Part shown: one piece after another, positions 50,401 through 62,414 of the stretch
How positions within the stretch are numbered: position 1 is the stretch's first letter
Layout: each line of letters starts with the position of its first letter
Assembly: GCA_949825025.1 (NCBI GenBank)
Contig: OX463784.1
Coordinates: 20,888,761-20,952,760, forward strand
Length of the DNA stretch: 64,000 bases
Source of the DNA: Siphlonurus alternatus
Lineage: Eukaryota > Arthropoda > Insecta > Ephemeroptera > Siphlonuridae
Reading direction: 5' to 3'
Notes under the pieces: model-generated
Database searches by the model: none
Told to the model about the DNA's origin: nothing
Seen by the model: only the letters and a program-made list of their open reading frames with translations
Made by a program: the position numbers and the translations under genes

Positions 50401-53333
50401 ATCTCAGAGAAAGGTTCTCTCACGGTAAACCTGACGGTACGTGGTACCCCCGGACACTCGAGCATGCCCCCTGCAGAAAGTGCCATCGGAATCCTCGCCG
50501 CGGCCGTGTCCAAACTAGAGAAGAACAAGTTGCCAAGCATGCTGGGTCAGGGACCTGAGAGATACACACTCGAGGGCCTCGCGAATTATGTGAGTTAGAA
50601 TATTCGACGAAAATATTGCAAGAGTTCTGTGATTTATGTGGCATGCATAAGTAAAAATGTATACCAATATTTTAAAAGCCATCAGATTTCTGCAGAATTT
50701 AGTAATTTTATTTCCTAAAAAAACATTAAATTACTTCTGTACTAAAGCAAGGATCATAAAATATATAAATATGAAATTTAACATTCATTAATGTAAATTG
50801 ATTATTGCAACTTACTTATTGTATACTGTTTACGTCACAGAAACTGAATTATAAAATATATTATTTGCTCCTTGATGGTTGACGCTAGCTTGCTGCATGC
50901 TACCGGTCATTGATATAGAATGATGAATATTCCAATAAAATAAAAATATTCATTTTACTGCAATAAAATGGTCACCATTTTTATTATTTAATATTTTGAA
51001 TTTCTGTTTCAGACTACTCCTTTTTACAAAAATCTGTTCTCCAACCTGGATGCAAACGTGGACAATTTGACATCTTTACTTGAGAAAAACCCCATCATTA
51101 ATTCAATGATCAGAACCACCACGGCTCTCACTGTCTTCATTGGTGGAGTTAAGGTAAGGCAGGTGGAGGTATACATGCCAGCATACTAAATATATAGTTT
51201 AGCAAACATGAGATTACTTCCGGAAGTGGAAGTATTCTTATAGCTAAACAATGAACATTAAAGCTCTACTGCATAAATTGAACTTTAATATAAATTCAAT
51301 CTCACTGCAAAATTTCATAATCAAAATATAACTATATAGGACGTCCATAAACATTACTCTTCCGGCTACTTTCTGTGGTAATCTTAATTTTTTTTAACTG
51401 TAATTAAGCTGGGAATTACCAAGAGTTGTGTCGAAACTCGCAATTGGTTAAATCTCTACGTTGAAGCTTGTAGTAAATTTCCTCACTATATATATAATGT
51501 ATAATTTTTACGAAAATGGTGACTATACTATATAAGGATTACTAATTTAAAGAACTTTTATGAGACATTTTGTGAGGAGCTCTTTAATTAATCAAATAAT
51601 CATCATTTTTTCTTTGTTCAAAATACATAACTATTCGCAATGAAATTGTAACTAAAAAAATTTCATATAGAAGGCCCGAAATCAAGAGGCTTAATTGTGT
51701 CTTTTAATTGGTATTTTAATGCAAATTAATGTTTCCATTGCTTTAATTTATAGCATTCATAAGAAAATAATATTGATATAATCTGATTGCTTCATTGGAT
51801 TTAAATTCGGAGGATCAAGAGGTTACAACTCAAATGAAATGGTCATTCATAAAATTAATTTGTGTTTTGTTTAGAAACGTATTGTATACAGTATAACAGA
51901 TCTTAGTTTACCACTTAACAGCTCAGTAGACTAGACGGCGCCAGATATATCAGCCAATGAAAAGGTGGCCAGCTGACATTCTAGCCTTTTCATTGGCTGA
52001 TATATCTGGCGCCGTCTAGTCTACTGAACTGTTTAGTGGTAAACTAAGATCTGTTATACTGTAAGTACATGCAATATAATTATAATCATTTTGTATGTTG
52101 TGATTACTTAAAAGAATTTTTTTCAGTTTTTAAATTACTTTAATAAAATATTGTATACTTATCAATTTACTTTTATTAAAATTAATATTTAAAACAAAAC
52201 TAACACTATATTTTATTATTAATTTACAGGCGAACGTGGTTCCAGGCTTCGCAAGTGCTCTTGTCAATCATCGCATCCACCCAAGTCAATCTGTGGCTGA
52301 GGTCTTGGAGTTTGACAGAAAAATGATAAACGATTCGAGAGTTAACATCGGGATTTTCGCATCGCGAGAGCCAAGTCCAGTGTCACCTTTTGAACGTAAT
52401 GCTACTGGATATCAAATTATCAAAAATAGCATCGAGCAGACGTTCCCAGACACGGTCGTCGTACCAGGTAGGGAAAACTAATGTTTCAATTTATTCACGC
52501 CGCGGTAATTGATAATAATAAATTATTGTCGATACACATTAATACTGCAGGAACGAATACTTTTAACACTAAATATTTAATATTAATAATAAAATAAGAA
52601 TATTAGGATAATAATAGAATAAATATTTTTTGCTACATCTCCCATATATAATGATATTATATTGAATTTGTATATTGCATTGTCGAGCGCAGTATGTCAT
52701 AATCTATGAGGATTTACCACAGATTAATTTTTAATATAAAGATTATGGATTTATGAACATAATATAGTGAAATATATTGACTTCAGTCTCGTTTGACAAG
52801 AAGTTAGGGCCAGGTAGGCAATGCCATTTTTGAAACGGCACCTTCTTGCTCATTTTTTTTTTTATAAAAATTAAAATTTACTGCACATTACATAATTAAT
52901 TATTATTCAACATTGATGAAAAAAAAGAATAATATTAAAAATATGTAATATTTTTATATTTATATTTTTTTAACAATTAAAATATAACTAATTTGTTGCT
53001 AAATGAATATTGTATAAAAATTATATTCAATATTTTTTTTATGACTATATTAACAGATAATTTAAAGAAACCGACCACTTCATTGCCTCAAAATAAAATA
53101 AATTAAATTCTAAATTATTTGCCACAGGTAATATAATCGCGAACACAGACACGTTGCACTACTTGAACTTCACGACCCAAATCTACCGCATCTTTCCAAC
53201 CATCGCTGAGCCCATTGACGTTCCCCGTTACCATGGCGACAACGAGAGGATCTCCATTCAGAACTACGGACGTGCCGTCAACTTTTACTACCGAGTCATC
53301 AGAAACGCAGAACTGTACTTTGCTGCTCCATAA
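44416..53333 (+). CDS. Gene D: secreted PM20D1-like M20 peptidase with two alternative 5' ends
   Basis: Shared exons: 47268-47496, 48313-48554, 48951-49037, 49778-49914, 50394-50589, 51013-51153, 52230-52467, 53128-53333. Two 5' ends both splice to 47268 in phase 0. Form a uses 44416-44476 plus a 35-nt exon 45141-45175 ([16 protein letters not shown]..., 523 aa). Form b uses 46314-46379 ([12 protein letters not shown]..., 513 aa). Each has its own TATATAA. Form a matches gene E; form b matches gene C. Both encode signal-peptide-like N-termini. Ligands in form a: H150 (SHMDVVP), D183 ([10 protein letters not shown]), E218 with catalytic E217, D245, H491 (RYHGDNER). The gene is intact and very close to E, indicating recent tandem duplication. 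Whether both promoters are used cannot be judged from sequence. Confidence 0.92.
45905..46131. mobile_element. CCGGAAGTAG foldback copy 2
   Basis: The left end has ATAATCAAATTTCCATTCC; the right end has AACTTCCGGCTACATCCGGA, then TTAATTGTGCTAT. The interior is similar to 15091-15296. It sits between the two alternative first exons of gene D, just upstream of the proximal promoter. Confidence 0.6.
46255..46261 (+). promoter_or_regulatory. TATA box of gene D, proximal promoter
   Basis: TATATAA lies 53-59 nt before the alternative ATG at 46314. Its spacing matches gene C. Confidence 0.6.
46997..47205 (-). mobile_element. 5S-rRNA-derived SINE, copy 2 (headless)
   Basis: The + strand shows GGCCACGGCCTTTCAATCCA, GAGGAAAACGTGGAAACCTC and GGTCCAAAGCCAGGGGAAC. 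These correspond to the body of the 21667 copy in the same orientation; the 5S head is missing. It lies 62 bp before exon 47268 of gene D. Confidence 0.7.
47533..47645 (+). mobile_element. 5S-rRNA-derived SINE, copy 5 (head only)
   Basis: GTTCTCGTCAGATCATAGAA, then AGTTGGATAGGTGATCATTT, matches the 5S-like head of the 27880 copy. The body is absent. It lies about 37 bp after the 47496 donor of gene D. Confidence 0.65.
49400..49460 (+). repeat. GGGCGGATTTAG repeat (diverged)
   Basis: AAGGGCGGATTTAGCGCG, then CTGGGGGAAGGGG, resembles the copies at 55917 and 58690. Located in an intron of gene D. Confidence 0.4.
51192..51385. mobile_element. CCGGAAG foldback, decayed copy
   Basis: ATTACTTCCGGAAGTGGAAG at left and CTTCCGGCTACTTTCTGTGG at right. 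It lies in the intron after exon 51153 of gene D. Gene E keeps a remnant at the matching place. Confidence 0.5.
51887..52063. mobile_element. Near-perfect 177-bp palindrome, D-specific insertion
   Basis: Arms of about 75 bp beginning TACAGTATAACAGATCTTAG and containing GACGGCGCCAGATATATCAG. It lies in the gene D intron 51154-52229. The matching gene E intron (59109-59527) lacks it, so it is probably a young insertion. Confidence 0.85.
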
Positions 53334-53933
53334 TTGAAAAAAAAATAACATTATTTTACAGGAATTTGCTTTAAAAATGCATAACAAATATTATACCTGT
53401 ACTTGGAATACAGATTTTTAGATTTTTAGTGCTAAATACTGAAAATGAAAGTCAAATATAAAATTCCCCCTGCCTTGAATGCAATGCAATCTTGATATTT
53501 TTGTCGTATAGTCCTGGAGTTAGACATTTTTTATGCATAAAAATGGAGTTATAATATGTTTATTTTGCTGCTGAACAAGTAAGGGGTAAATATATAATAT
53601 ATTTATTATTAAAGCAGACACTTTATAAAATATTGTGGATCTCGTTTTTTTTATATATAATATAGGGTCATAATTAATTACCAAGAATATTTCCATGTTA
53701 TTAAAACTCCCTTTGTTATTATTTTGTATCAACGTTGCAATAACGGTAATATGTAACACATCACCGATTATATTTATTACACAGTATACACAAATTGCTT
53801 TTATAATCATTTTATAATTTGTAATGAATATATAAATTTATATAAATATTTTTACCTGTATGGGCATTTTAATAAAATATCAATTTCTATACAAGCAAAT
53901 TCTTCTGTAGTTATTTTTTTTATGAAATTTTCC

Positions 53934-54259
53934 AATGAGATATTAGAATGTGAAAATTTTAGTGGCTTAATCGAAAGAAGGGGTAAAAATATGGTACTGT
54001 GAATTTTTTCAGATTTTTCTGAGACCGGGAACTATTTTTAAAAAATTATTGAACGTCTATTTTATGACGTCACGGGCGGCACTTACCTATCCTTTTTTAA
54101 GGAGTGCCGCCCGTGACGTCACAAAAAAGAAATTTCAATAATATTTTAAAAATATAGTTCCCGGTCTCAGAAAAATCTGAAAAATTTCACGGTACCATAT
54201 TTTTACCCCTTCTTTCGATTAAGCCACTAAATATTCATGTTCTATTATAATATCTCATT
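53934..54259. mobile_element. CRE-MITE variant (TGAGATATT ends) copy 2
   Basis: Ends AATGAGATATTAGAATG and a near complement; the core has paired TGACGTCA and GGGCGGCACT/AGTGCCGCCC arms. Sister of 6985-7309. Confidence 0.85.
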
Positions 54260-54317
54260 TATAATTATTAGAACCTCGACTAGATTTGCTCCAATGCACA
54301 CACGTGGACACACGTTA

Positions 54318-54625
54318 ACACGTGGACATCAAAATAAAAAATGACATAATAATATATTAAATATTATTATACATATTTTACAGGATGTTATTTGCGAATA
54401 AATTTTTAATTTGCGGAAAAAATCACTCAAATAAAGTCAAGTATAAAAATAAGACTTATTAACGTTAAAAAATTAAGTTAAAAAGTGGATATCAAAATAA
54501 AAAAATTACGTTCTTTGATAATATTTTACAGGAAGTTAAGCTTTTAATTTGCGGAAACAATCAATCAAATGAATTCAAGCATGAAAACAAGATTCATTAA
54601 ATTTAGCACGTTAAAAAATTACGAT
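54318..54625 (+). repeat. Tandem duplication upstream of gene E
   Basis: Two units of about 150-170 bp share TCAAAATAAAAAA, ATATTTTACAGGA, TTAATTTGCGGAAA, AATCA.TCAAAT and CGTTAAAAAATTA. Gene D has a single unit at about 44130-44260, so the doubling is specific to E. Confidence 0.65.
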
Positions 54626-54669
54626 CATGTTAGTTAGTTACTGCCTTGTCACATAAAATTCATGGAGAG

Positions 54670-54676
54670 TATATAA
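54670..54676 (+). promoter_or_regulatory. TATA box of gene E
   Basis: TATATAA lies 62-68 nt before the ATG, followed by ACACTGAAAGTTGGTGCCA as in gene D. Confidence 0.65.
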
Positions 54677-54737
54677 CACTGAAAGTTGGTGCCAAATTTC
54701 ATCATTCCACCAAGTCTCCTCAGACGAGATGTTTGTA

Positions 54738-57700
54738 ATGAAGGAAAGTCGCAGTTTGGTGGTGCTCGCCGCCATCTTGGTGGTCATCGCTGTGTGTACA
54801 ATCGGTGAGTTATATTAACAATAATTGATTTAGTAGACAAATGTTTACATTTTTGAGGTTATTCTTAATATATTGTCATGTCCATTAATTATTTTAGGAA
54901 ATATATTATAATGTATTAATTTAATATCTTAATTATTTTATATCTAAAAATAAGCAAAAGAAAAAAGTTATTTTGAAACAATTCAATAACAACGTACCGA
55001 TTATTTTATTGTTAGAAAAAAAAAAAACTAAAATTGCAACAAGAGAAAAAACTCAATCCCTGTGAGTTAAGTGAAAATTTTAAATTTTTCTACATAATTG
55101 TAATTCATGTAAAAATTTTTTTATTGAGTAGAAGGAAAGTGATTATGTTTTGCTTGTTAGAGTTGCCACATTTTTAATTAATGCGTAAATATCTGCAATT
55201 TTTAATCATTCATGAATTCATTGAATTGACATTAAAATTTAAAAATCATTGATTATATATATATATATAATACCCCTTATTAGAGATCATTTTTTAATCA
55301 TTAAGAGTAGGAAATTCAGCTTGTTAGGAGGGCAAAATATGCTAAAATAAATATAAATTATAATCTGTAATTGCCTATTTAAAAAAAAAATAATTTTACT
55401 GTATTATTTTAGATGATGTTTATGCTGCAACAATCGTACCTAAAAAGGTAAAAATATTAATTAATAATAGTTTATTATTCGAGCTTTTAAGTTTTTTGTT
55501 ACAAAATTTGAGGACTAAAAATATTCTCACTGCATGCTCTTTTATACAATGGTCTTTTGAAAACACCTAAAATCTTCCAACTATAGTTATACAAAAAATC
55601 CCCATAATGTAGAAATATGTTAATTTCCAGATTACTCCGCCACGCGTCTCTGCACCCTCTAAACAAATCCTTCCCACACTCGCGATCTGCAAGGACGTCA
55701 TTATCGGACTTGGCGGTGAGGCGCTGCAGACCAAGGAGTTAGTGGACGATGGTCAGGAGATGGCGAGGGCACAGAGGCTGGCGGGGGCCATCAAAATACC
55801 GACCGTGTCGTTCGACGTACCTTCTCTGCTAGACAACCAACGTATGCTGGACCTGCACAACTACATCGTCAGCAGTGAGTAATGTTAATTAATATCTATA
55901 TTATAGTGGAATGTACAGGCGCGGATCCAGAAAAAAAATTCGGAGGGGACTGCCTCCATAAGGCCAATGTTAATAAAAAAAAATGGAGTTGAGGAAATAT
56001 GCTAATATTTAATTACTATTAAATTAATATATTCATTTCAGGTTACCCATTGATCCACTCGTCTCCATTCATAAGTCGAGAAGTTACTGCCAAGAACAGC
56101 TTACTGTACACGGTGACCGGTTCTCGACCTTGTAGTAACGTGCTACCCTTCATGTTGTGTTCCCACATGGACGTTGTACCTGCCAGCCCTGACGCCTGGG
56201 AGGTACCACCTTTCAGTGGAGAGATCGTCAATAATACCTTCATCTACGGTAGAGGAACCATTGACGATAAAGGGGGTGTTTTTGTGAGTACTTTACAATT
56301 AATATTTTGAATTTTTGAGTATTGTTTTTATTATAAATAGGTTATAGTTATATAGAACCTAATTTTAAATTGTCTTGGTTTTGTTTTATATTTTTTAAAA
56401 TAAAAGTAATTTGCACCATGGATATAAATTAAAACTTATTTAGTGAAATTATACTTATTTATTTGATTATTTTTTGTGCGTAAACGCATATACGTGTATT
56501 CATTCATAATATATGAATGCTTGATTCATGAATGCATACGTGAATTTAATTACGGAATCTATTTATTTACAAATATTATAAATTAATGCATGATGCATAA
56601 TAATATGTTATTTATTTAAAAATATACAACAATTATTAATTATTGTAATACTGTTTGAAAAAAAAAAGGATAGGAATATTTTTTATAATGAGATTCTATA
56701 TACTTTAATTTCAGGGTATTTTAGAAGCAGTTGAGTTCATGTTGAAGAAAAATGGACAACCTAAAAGAACATTCTTCATGGCCTTCGGACACGATGAGGA
56801 GGTACACTGAGATTTCTTATAATTTTGAAGGACAGTCAGAGAAAATATTGCTTCTATTTTTTCATGAGGTGAAACCAGAAATTTTTGCATCAACTATATA
56901 TCCTCTATGTCAAATACGTTTGCATTAATAGAATGTTATTTATTATAATTAAGTGTTTTAAACTTTTTGCACTTTAATTTTTATTAATCCTTCCCATAAA
57001 ATTATTGATATTTATTTTTTAAATTTGTATTACACAGCGCGCATTATCCAAAATTCTTATTTTTATGTTCAGATATTCAGCATACATGTAATATATAATT
57101 ATATAATAAAAATTTATCTAAATTGTTAAAGTTTGTAGTATAGTACTATACATTGCAGATACGTGTAAATGAATTTAAAAAAAATATATTTCTAATATTT
57201 CCATATAATTATGACATGGTTAAGAAAAAACAAAAAAGAATTAGGAATTTTGATACAATGTATTCGTCCCTCGTCCGGAATAATGAGCTATCTGCTTACC
57301 ATGATTTCGTTGCAATAATGAGCTGTCTGCTATTTCAGGTGAGCGCAATTATGAACTGTAAATAGGTATAAAATAAAGCTCATAATTGCGCTCAACTGAA
57401 ATATTAAATTGCAACGAAATCAGGATTGGCAGATAGATCATTATTCCGGACGAGGGTGTACCAAGTAAAATCCTTGGGGGGTTCTGGTAATTAATACCCG
57501 AATCACGTATACATATTGATCCAAATTGAATTTATTTCTTAATTTTCTCAGATTGGAGGAACAGCAGGGGCAACCTCGATTGCTGACCTTCTAAAAAGTA
57601 AAGGAGTCGACCGTCTGGACTTTATTTCTGACGAGGGACATCCAATTTCACACAAAATCTTTCCAGGAGTCGACAAAAATGTCGCAATGTTAGTCATTTA

Positions 57701-60433
57701 AATAATCATACCAAATATTTTGAACACATAAATATTAATTTACAGCTTATTAATTTTTGTATTTTAAAATAACATTTTTAATTAAATAAATAAATTATCC
57801 TGTCTTTCAAGTAAATTTCCAGTCATATTATATTTTGAAATATTGGGTGCGATTCGCGAAGAAGTTAGCCAGGTTTCTAACCACGTTTAACTATACCTGT
57901 TTTACGTGTTAAACCACCTAGTGTAAACGTGGTTAAGTTAAACGTGGTTAGAAACCTGGCTAACTGCTTCATTAATCGCGCCCATTATATTTCATCATGT
58001 GAAAGGAACAAAATAAAGTTGCAAGTATAGGAGGTACACAAATCGTACTAAAATGACTAATTGCACGTCCACAGGATCGGTATCTCAGAGAAAGGTTCTC
58101 TCACGGTAAACCTGACGGTACGTGGTACCCCCGGACACTCGAGCATGCCCCCTGCAGAAAGTGCCATCGGAATCCTCGCCGCGGCCGTGTCCAAACTAGA
58201 GAAGAACAAGTTACCAAGCATGCTGGGCAAGGGACCTGAGAGATACACTTTTGAGGGCCTCGCGAATTATGTGAGTTAAAATATTCGACGGCCGATTCTT
58301 TTTATTGTCTTACGTTGCAAAAGGTGGCAATTCATTATGTATTATGCATGACCAAAAAATGTCCATATTTTAAAATATATCCGATTGCATGACATAAATG
58401 GTATTTATAGGCTAGTAGTTTTATTTCCCGAAAAATAATTTTTAATTAAAAAAAAATATATACTATAACATAAAACAAGAGGGTCGTATAAAATTCATAA
58501 ATATGAAATTTAACAGTTGAGAACCATTATTATTATTGGATCTTATTATTTTGTTTATTGTAACTTTTACGTATACGTCATGACTGTATTATACCATATT
58601 ATATAGTATATATTATACGTACTATACTGTATAGTGTATATACTCAAGTTAAATAAAGACTGCTTACAAGGGTGTATATAGGTGCATATAGGGGCGCGGA
58701 TTCAGACCCAAATTTCGGGGGAAAGAGGGCTGTCTTCATAAGGTCAATTAATGATGTTAAAATTATTACATACGAGAATCACGAGATTGTATTGTTTATG
58801 AAAATAATAAAAAATAAAATAAATATAGTAGTAATTATTTAAAAACACCATAACAAATTATAAATATATCTCCAATAAAATATTACACTTTTAATATTTA
58901 TGCTCGCATTCATTACAATTACCTGCACTAATTGTTTTATATAATATATTATAAATTTCTTTTTCAGGCTACACCTGTCTACAAGAAAATGTACTCCAAA
59001 TTGACTGCAAACGTAGCCACTTTGACATCTTTACTTGAGACCAACCCCAACATTAATCCAATGATCAGAACCACCACGGCTCTCACTGTTTTCGCAGCTG
59101 GAGTTAAGGTGAGGCTTAAGACGATAAGAAGGCAATAAGTGAAGGTTAGACTGCTTATTAGATCAAGGTACAGTTTAACATGCGCGCATAAATTATAAGC
59201 TCAAAGATTGTGCAGAAAGGTTGAAAATACTAAATATATATATATATATCCCTTTTTGCATGCAAATGTTTGAGGTTTATAACACAGGACGTCCATAAAC
59301 ATAGAATTCCAGGTGATTTTTTTTTTAACTGTAATTCAATTTAAGCTGAGAATTACCATGCAAGAGTTGTATCGAAACTACCTGTTGATTAAATCTCTAT
59401 CTAAAGATTGTTATAGTAATTAAATTTCCTAAAGTGCTATACATTGCATACTTTTCAATTTTATTTTATTAAAATTAACATTTAAAACAAAACTAACACT
59501 ATAATATATTTTATTATTAATTTCCAGGCGAACGTGGTTCCAGGCTTCGCAAGTGCTCTTGTCAATCATCGCATCCACCCAAGTCAATCTGTGGCTGATG
59601 TCTTGGAGTTTGACAGAAAAATGATTAACGATTCGAGAGTTAACATCGGGATTTTTGCATCGCGGGAGCCAAGTCCAGTGTCACCTTTTGAACGCAATGC
59701 TACTGGATATCAAATTATCAAGAATAGTATCGAGCAGACGTTCCCAGACACGGTCGTCGTACCAGGTAGGGAAAACTAATGTTTCAATTTATTTGTGGTA
59801 ATTCCATGATTGTCGATACACATGGCATAAATATACTGCAATAATCAATATTGTTTGCTACATCTCCCAGGCCAATGATATTATAGTGAATTCTCAAAAC
59901 CACGAGGATTTGCCTCTGATTAATCATAATTATATATATGTATGTATATAAGGTATCAACTTATGTAGTTAACATTGTTCATTATAATAGAGTCATGTTA
60001 AAAAGGAGTTTATATGCATATGTGCTTATAATTTCTTGATAATTTGTTGCTCAAATTATAATTAACAAAGATGAAAATTTACTGCAGTCAATTATTATCC
60101 GTTATTTTCTGACTTTAAATAAATAATAACAATACTTAAACATTAAACAATATATACATAATTTTAAAATTTAACTGCGACCACTTTATTGCTTCAAAAT
60201 AAAATCAATAAAATTTTTACACAGGTAATATGATCGCCAACACAGACACGTTGCGCTACTTGAACTTCACGACCCAGATCTACCGTATTTTCCCAACCAT
60301 CGCTGAGCCTGAGGACGTTGCTCGCTATCATGGCATCAACGAGAGGATCTCCATTCAGAACTACGGACGTGCCGTCAACTTTTACTACCGAGTCATCAGG
60401 AACGCAGAATCCGTGTACTCTGCTGCTCCATAA
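54738..60433 (+). CDS. Gene E: secreted PM20D1-like M20 peptidase (10 exons)
   Basis: Closest relative of gene D, 531 aa. Exons: 54738-54804, 55413-55447, 55631-55874, 56042-56283, 56715-56801, 57552-57688, 58075-58270, 58968-59108, 59528-59765, 60225-60433. The N-terminus [16 protein letters not shown] with a likely cleavage near VYA-AT is a signal peptide. An in-frame ATG nine bases upstream (54729) is absent in D, so 54738 is preferred by homology. Ligands: H157 (SHMDVVP), D190 ([10 protein letters not shown]), E225 with catalytic E224, D252 (SDEGHP), H498 (RYHGINER). Exon 57552-57688 ends in GTTAGT rather than GTAAGT. It is the most compact of the five genes and lacks the C-like alternative first exon of D. 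Enzyme activity and substrate are inferred from family only. Confidence 0.93.
55917..55985 (+). repeat. GGCGCGGATCCAGA repeat copy
   Basis: GGCGCGGATCCAGA, a G-rich stretch, then CTCCATAAGGCCAATGTTAA. Same family as 58690-58770 and reversed 26790-26860. Located in an intron of gene E. Confidence 0.6.
57268..57456. mobile_element. CCCTCGTCCGGAATAATGA foldback
   Basis: Inverted repeat of about 189 bp with arms CCCTCGTCCGGAATAATGAG / TCATTATTCCGGACGAGGG, then ATTTCGTTGCAAT in both arms. Located in an intron of gene E. No such element was seen in the matching gene D intron. Confidence 0.75.
57845..57983. mobile_element. GGGTGCG foldback, ~139 bp
   Basis: Arms GTTAGCCAGGTTTCTAACCA and complement, with ends GGGTGCGATT / AATCGCGCCC flanked by ATT on both sides. 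Small Harbinger-like or similar MITE; the superfamily is uncertain. Located in an intron of gene E. Confidence 0.75.
58690..58770 (+). repeat. GGCGCGGATTCAGA repeat copy
   Basis: GGGGCGCGGATTCAGACCCA, then TCTTCATAAGGTCAATTAA. Same family as 55917-55985. Located in an intron of gene E. Confidence 0.6.
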
Positions 60434-60721
60434 TTGAAAAAAACAACAACACTCAATTCTACAGGAATTTGCTTAAAAAATGCAAATCAAATATACCTGA
60501 TTTTGGAACACATAGAATTTTGGTGCAAATAATTGAAAATACAAGTCAAATTAAAAATCCTCCTTGCCCTGATGAATCTTTATATCTTTGTCTTATCGCC
60601 CTGAGAGCCCTGAGCTATGATAGGTAAATTTTATGCATAAAACTGGAGTAATGATATAATGATTATACAGTATAATATGTATACACTGTCATGGTATAGA
60701 GTCAAATTTGTATGTTAATAT

Positions 60722-61052
60722 TCCCTCCGAAAGTAGACTGTTTCTGGTCTTAATTCCTATTCGTATTTTACCGTTAAAATTCCACACGTAAGTCAGTACT
60801 TCTATTTCAAAGTATTCTGTAAAGTTTCAAAACTGAAGTACACTCGTCACCTTAGAAAATTTCCCTCTTGCAGTCTTGTTAATCACCATACTCTATATGT
60901 CATTCTTACGGGGAATGGTGATTAACAAGTAATAACAAGGCTGCAAAGGAAAATTTTCCGAGGCGCGGCGTCGACTGTACATACAGAAGAGCTACAAATT
61001 TCACACTTCTAGCTAATTCCGGAAGAAATGCCAAATTAATTTGACTGTAGTT
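60722..61052. mobile_element. CCGGAAG foldback copy with nested hairpin
   Basis: The outer arms (ATTCCCTCCGAAAGTAG left, CTAGCTAATTCCGGAAGAAA right) match the 15091 family. A second hairpin near 60850-60970 with CTTGTTAATCACCAT / ATGGTGATTAACAAG lies inside. Confidence 0.6.
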
Positions 61053-62215
61053 AGTAAGTGATTGAATTATTTACAGATATTTAATCTGCATAGTAAATTA
61101 ATGTAACGTGTTAACGCGTGCTCTCTTTAGTGCTGAACAAGTTGCCTAACCTAAGGGGCAAAGATATTTTATTACTTTTATTAGGCAGACACTATAAAAA
61201 AATATTTTACATATCTCGTCTTTTTTAAGTGTCATAATTAACAAGTAAATTTCCATGTTATTAACACTATTATTGTTATATTTTATTTTATTATCACTTT
61301 CATGGGCACAAATATTGTATCATCAATATATGCATGCAAGTAAAACATCACCCTTTTCCCTTTTTATAATATTATTTTACAATACATAAATTGCACTTAT
61401 AAGCATTTTGTATAATTAATTTGTTTTATATTTATGTATTTATCGTTTTAGTAAAATGTTTCTACAAGCAATTTCTTCAGTAATTAGTTTTTTTTTTTTT
61501 ATATTTTCAAATTTAATATAATATATATGTTTTTTCTATATGAATGAAATTCTATTAATTTAATTTTTATTTTATTAACTGCTGCAATATAAATTATAAA
61601 CCGATAAACTGTATACAATTGCTGTAAATCGCAAAAAAAAAAGTGTATGTTAATTATGTACAATTTATTATAATTAAATAATGCATCAGTTTACAAATAT
61701 TACAAATTTTATTTCTCGTTCAAACCCTTTACAGGCCAGATTACCCTTCCCATGTAATATATTAATTATTAATATCATAAAATAATAAAAATGTATTGAA
61801 TTTTATATATATATCCAAGAAATTGAAACAAATATTTACACTTTTAATTTAATAATTCGAAGAAAAAAAAAATGTAGTACACAACATTGTAAAATTACAA
61901 TTAAAAACAATTTAAATAAATTGTTATATTAATTAATATGAATAAAACAGATACTTCTGATACTATATGTATTATTTTACTAATAAATAAAACAATTGTT
62001 ATAATTAATTATTATAATTATTATAATGTAATAGCTATATACGTAATACTGATGTAGAGGGTAATTGTGGTATGATAACTGTCTATAAAAAATTATAATA
62101 TAATGTTTGATAGTATTTTATTTTTAGAGTATTACGGTGATTATGATAATATATATTAAAGAACACCAATAACTAATTATAAATACTCTCAAACATTATT
62201 ATATAACTTATTAAT

Positions 62216-62283
<68 letters not shown>

Positions 62284-62327
62284 TAATATATTATACAGGT
62301 CGATCGCGTACGTACCACGTATATATA

Positions 62328-62406
<79 letters not shown>

Positions 62407-62414
62407 TATATATA
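62216..62414. repeat. Two (TA)n microsatellites
   Basis: TA tracts at about 62216-62279 and 62331-62414 are separated by about 50 bp containing a CG-rich patch (GTCGATCGCGTACGTACC). The long open frame through them is not a gene. Confidence 0.95.

Larger units (their letters stand above)
53334..54737. other. Intergenic region D-E
   Basis: It holds a CRE-MITE variant (53934-54259). From about 54275 there is a block homologous to the gene D upstream region, with an internal tandem duplication (about 54318-54625), then the gene E promoter. No exons. Confidence 0.6.

Noticed and set aside
57153..57365. 70-codon open frame in a gene E intron
   Set aside because: Runs into the 57268 foldback element and has no counterpart in gene D.
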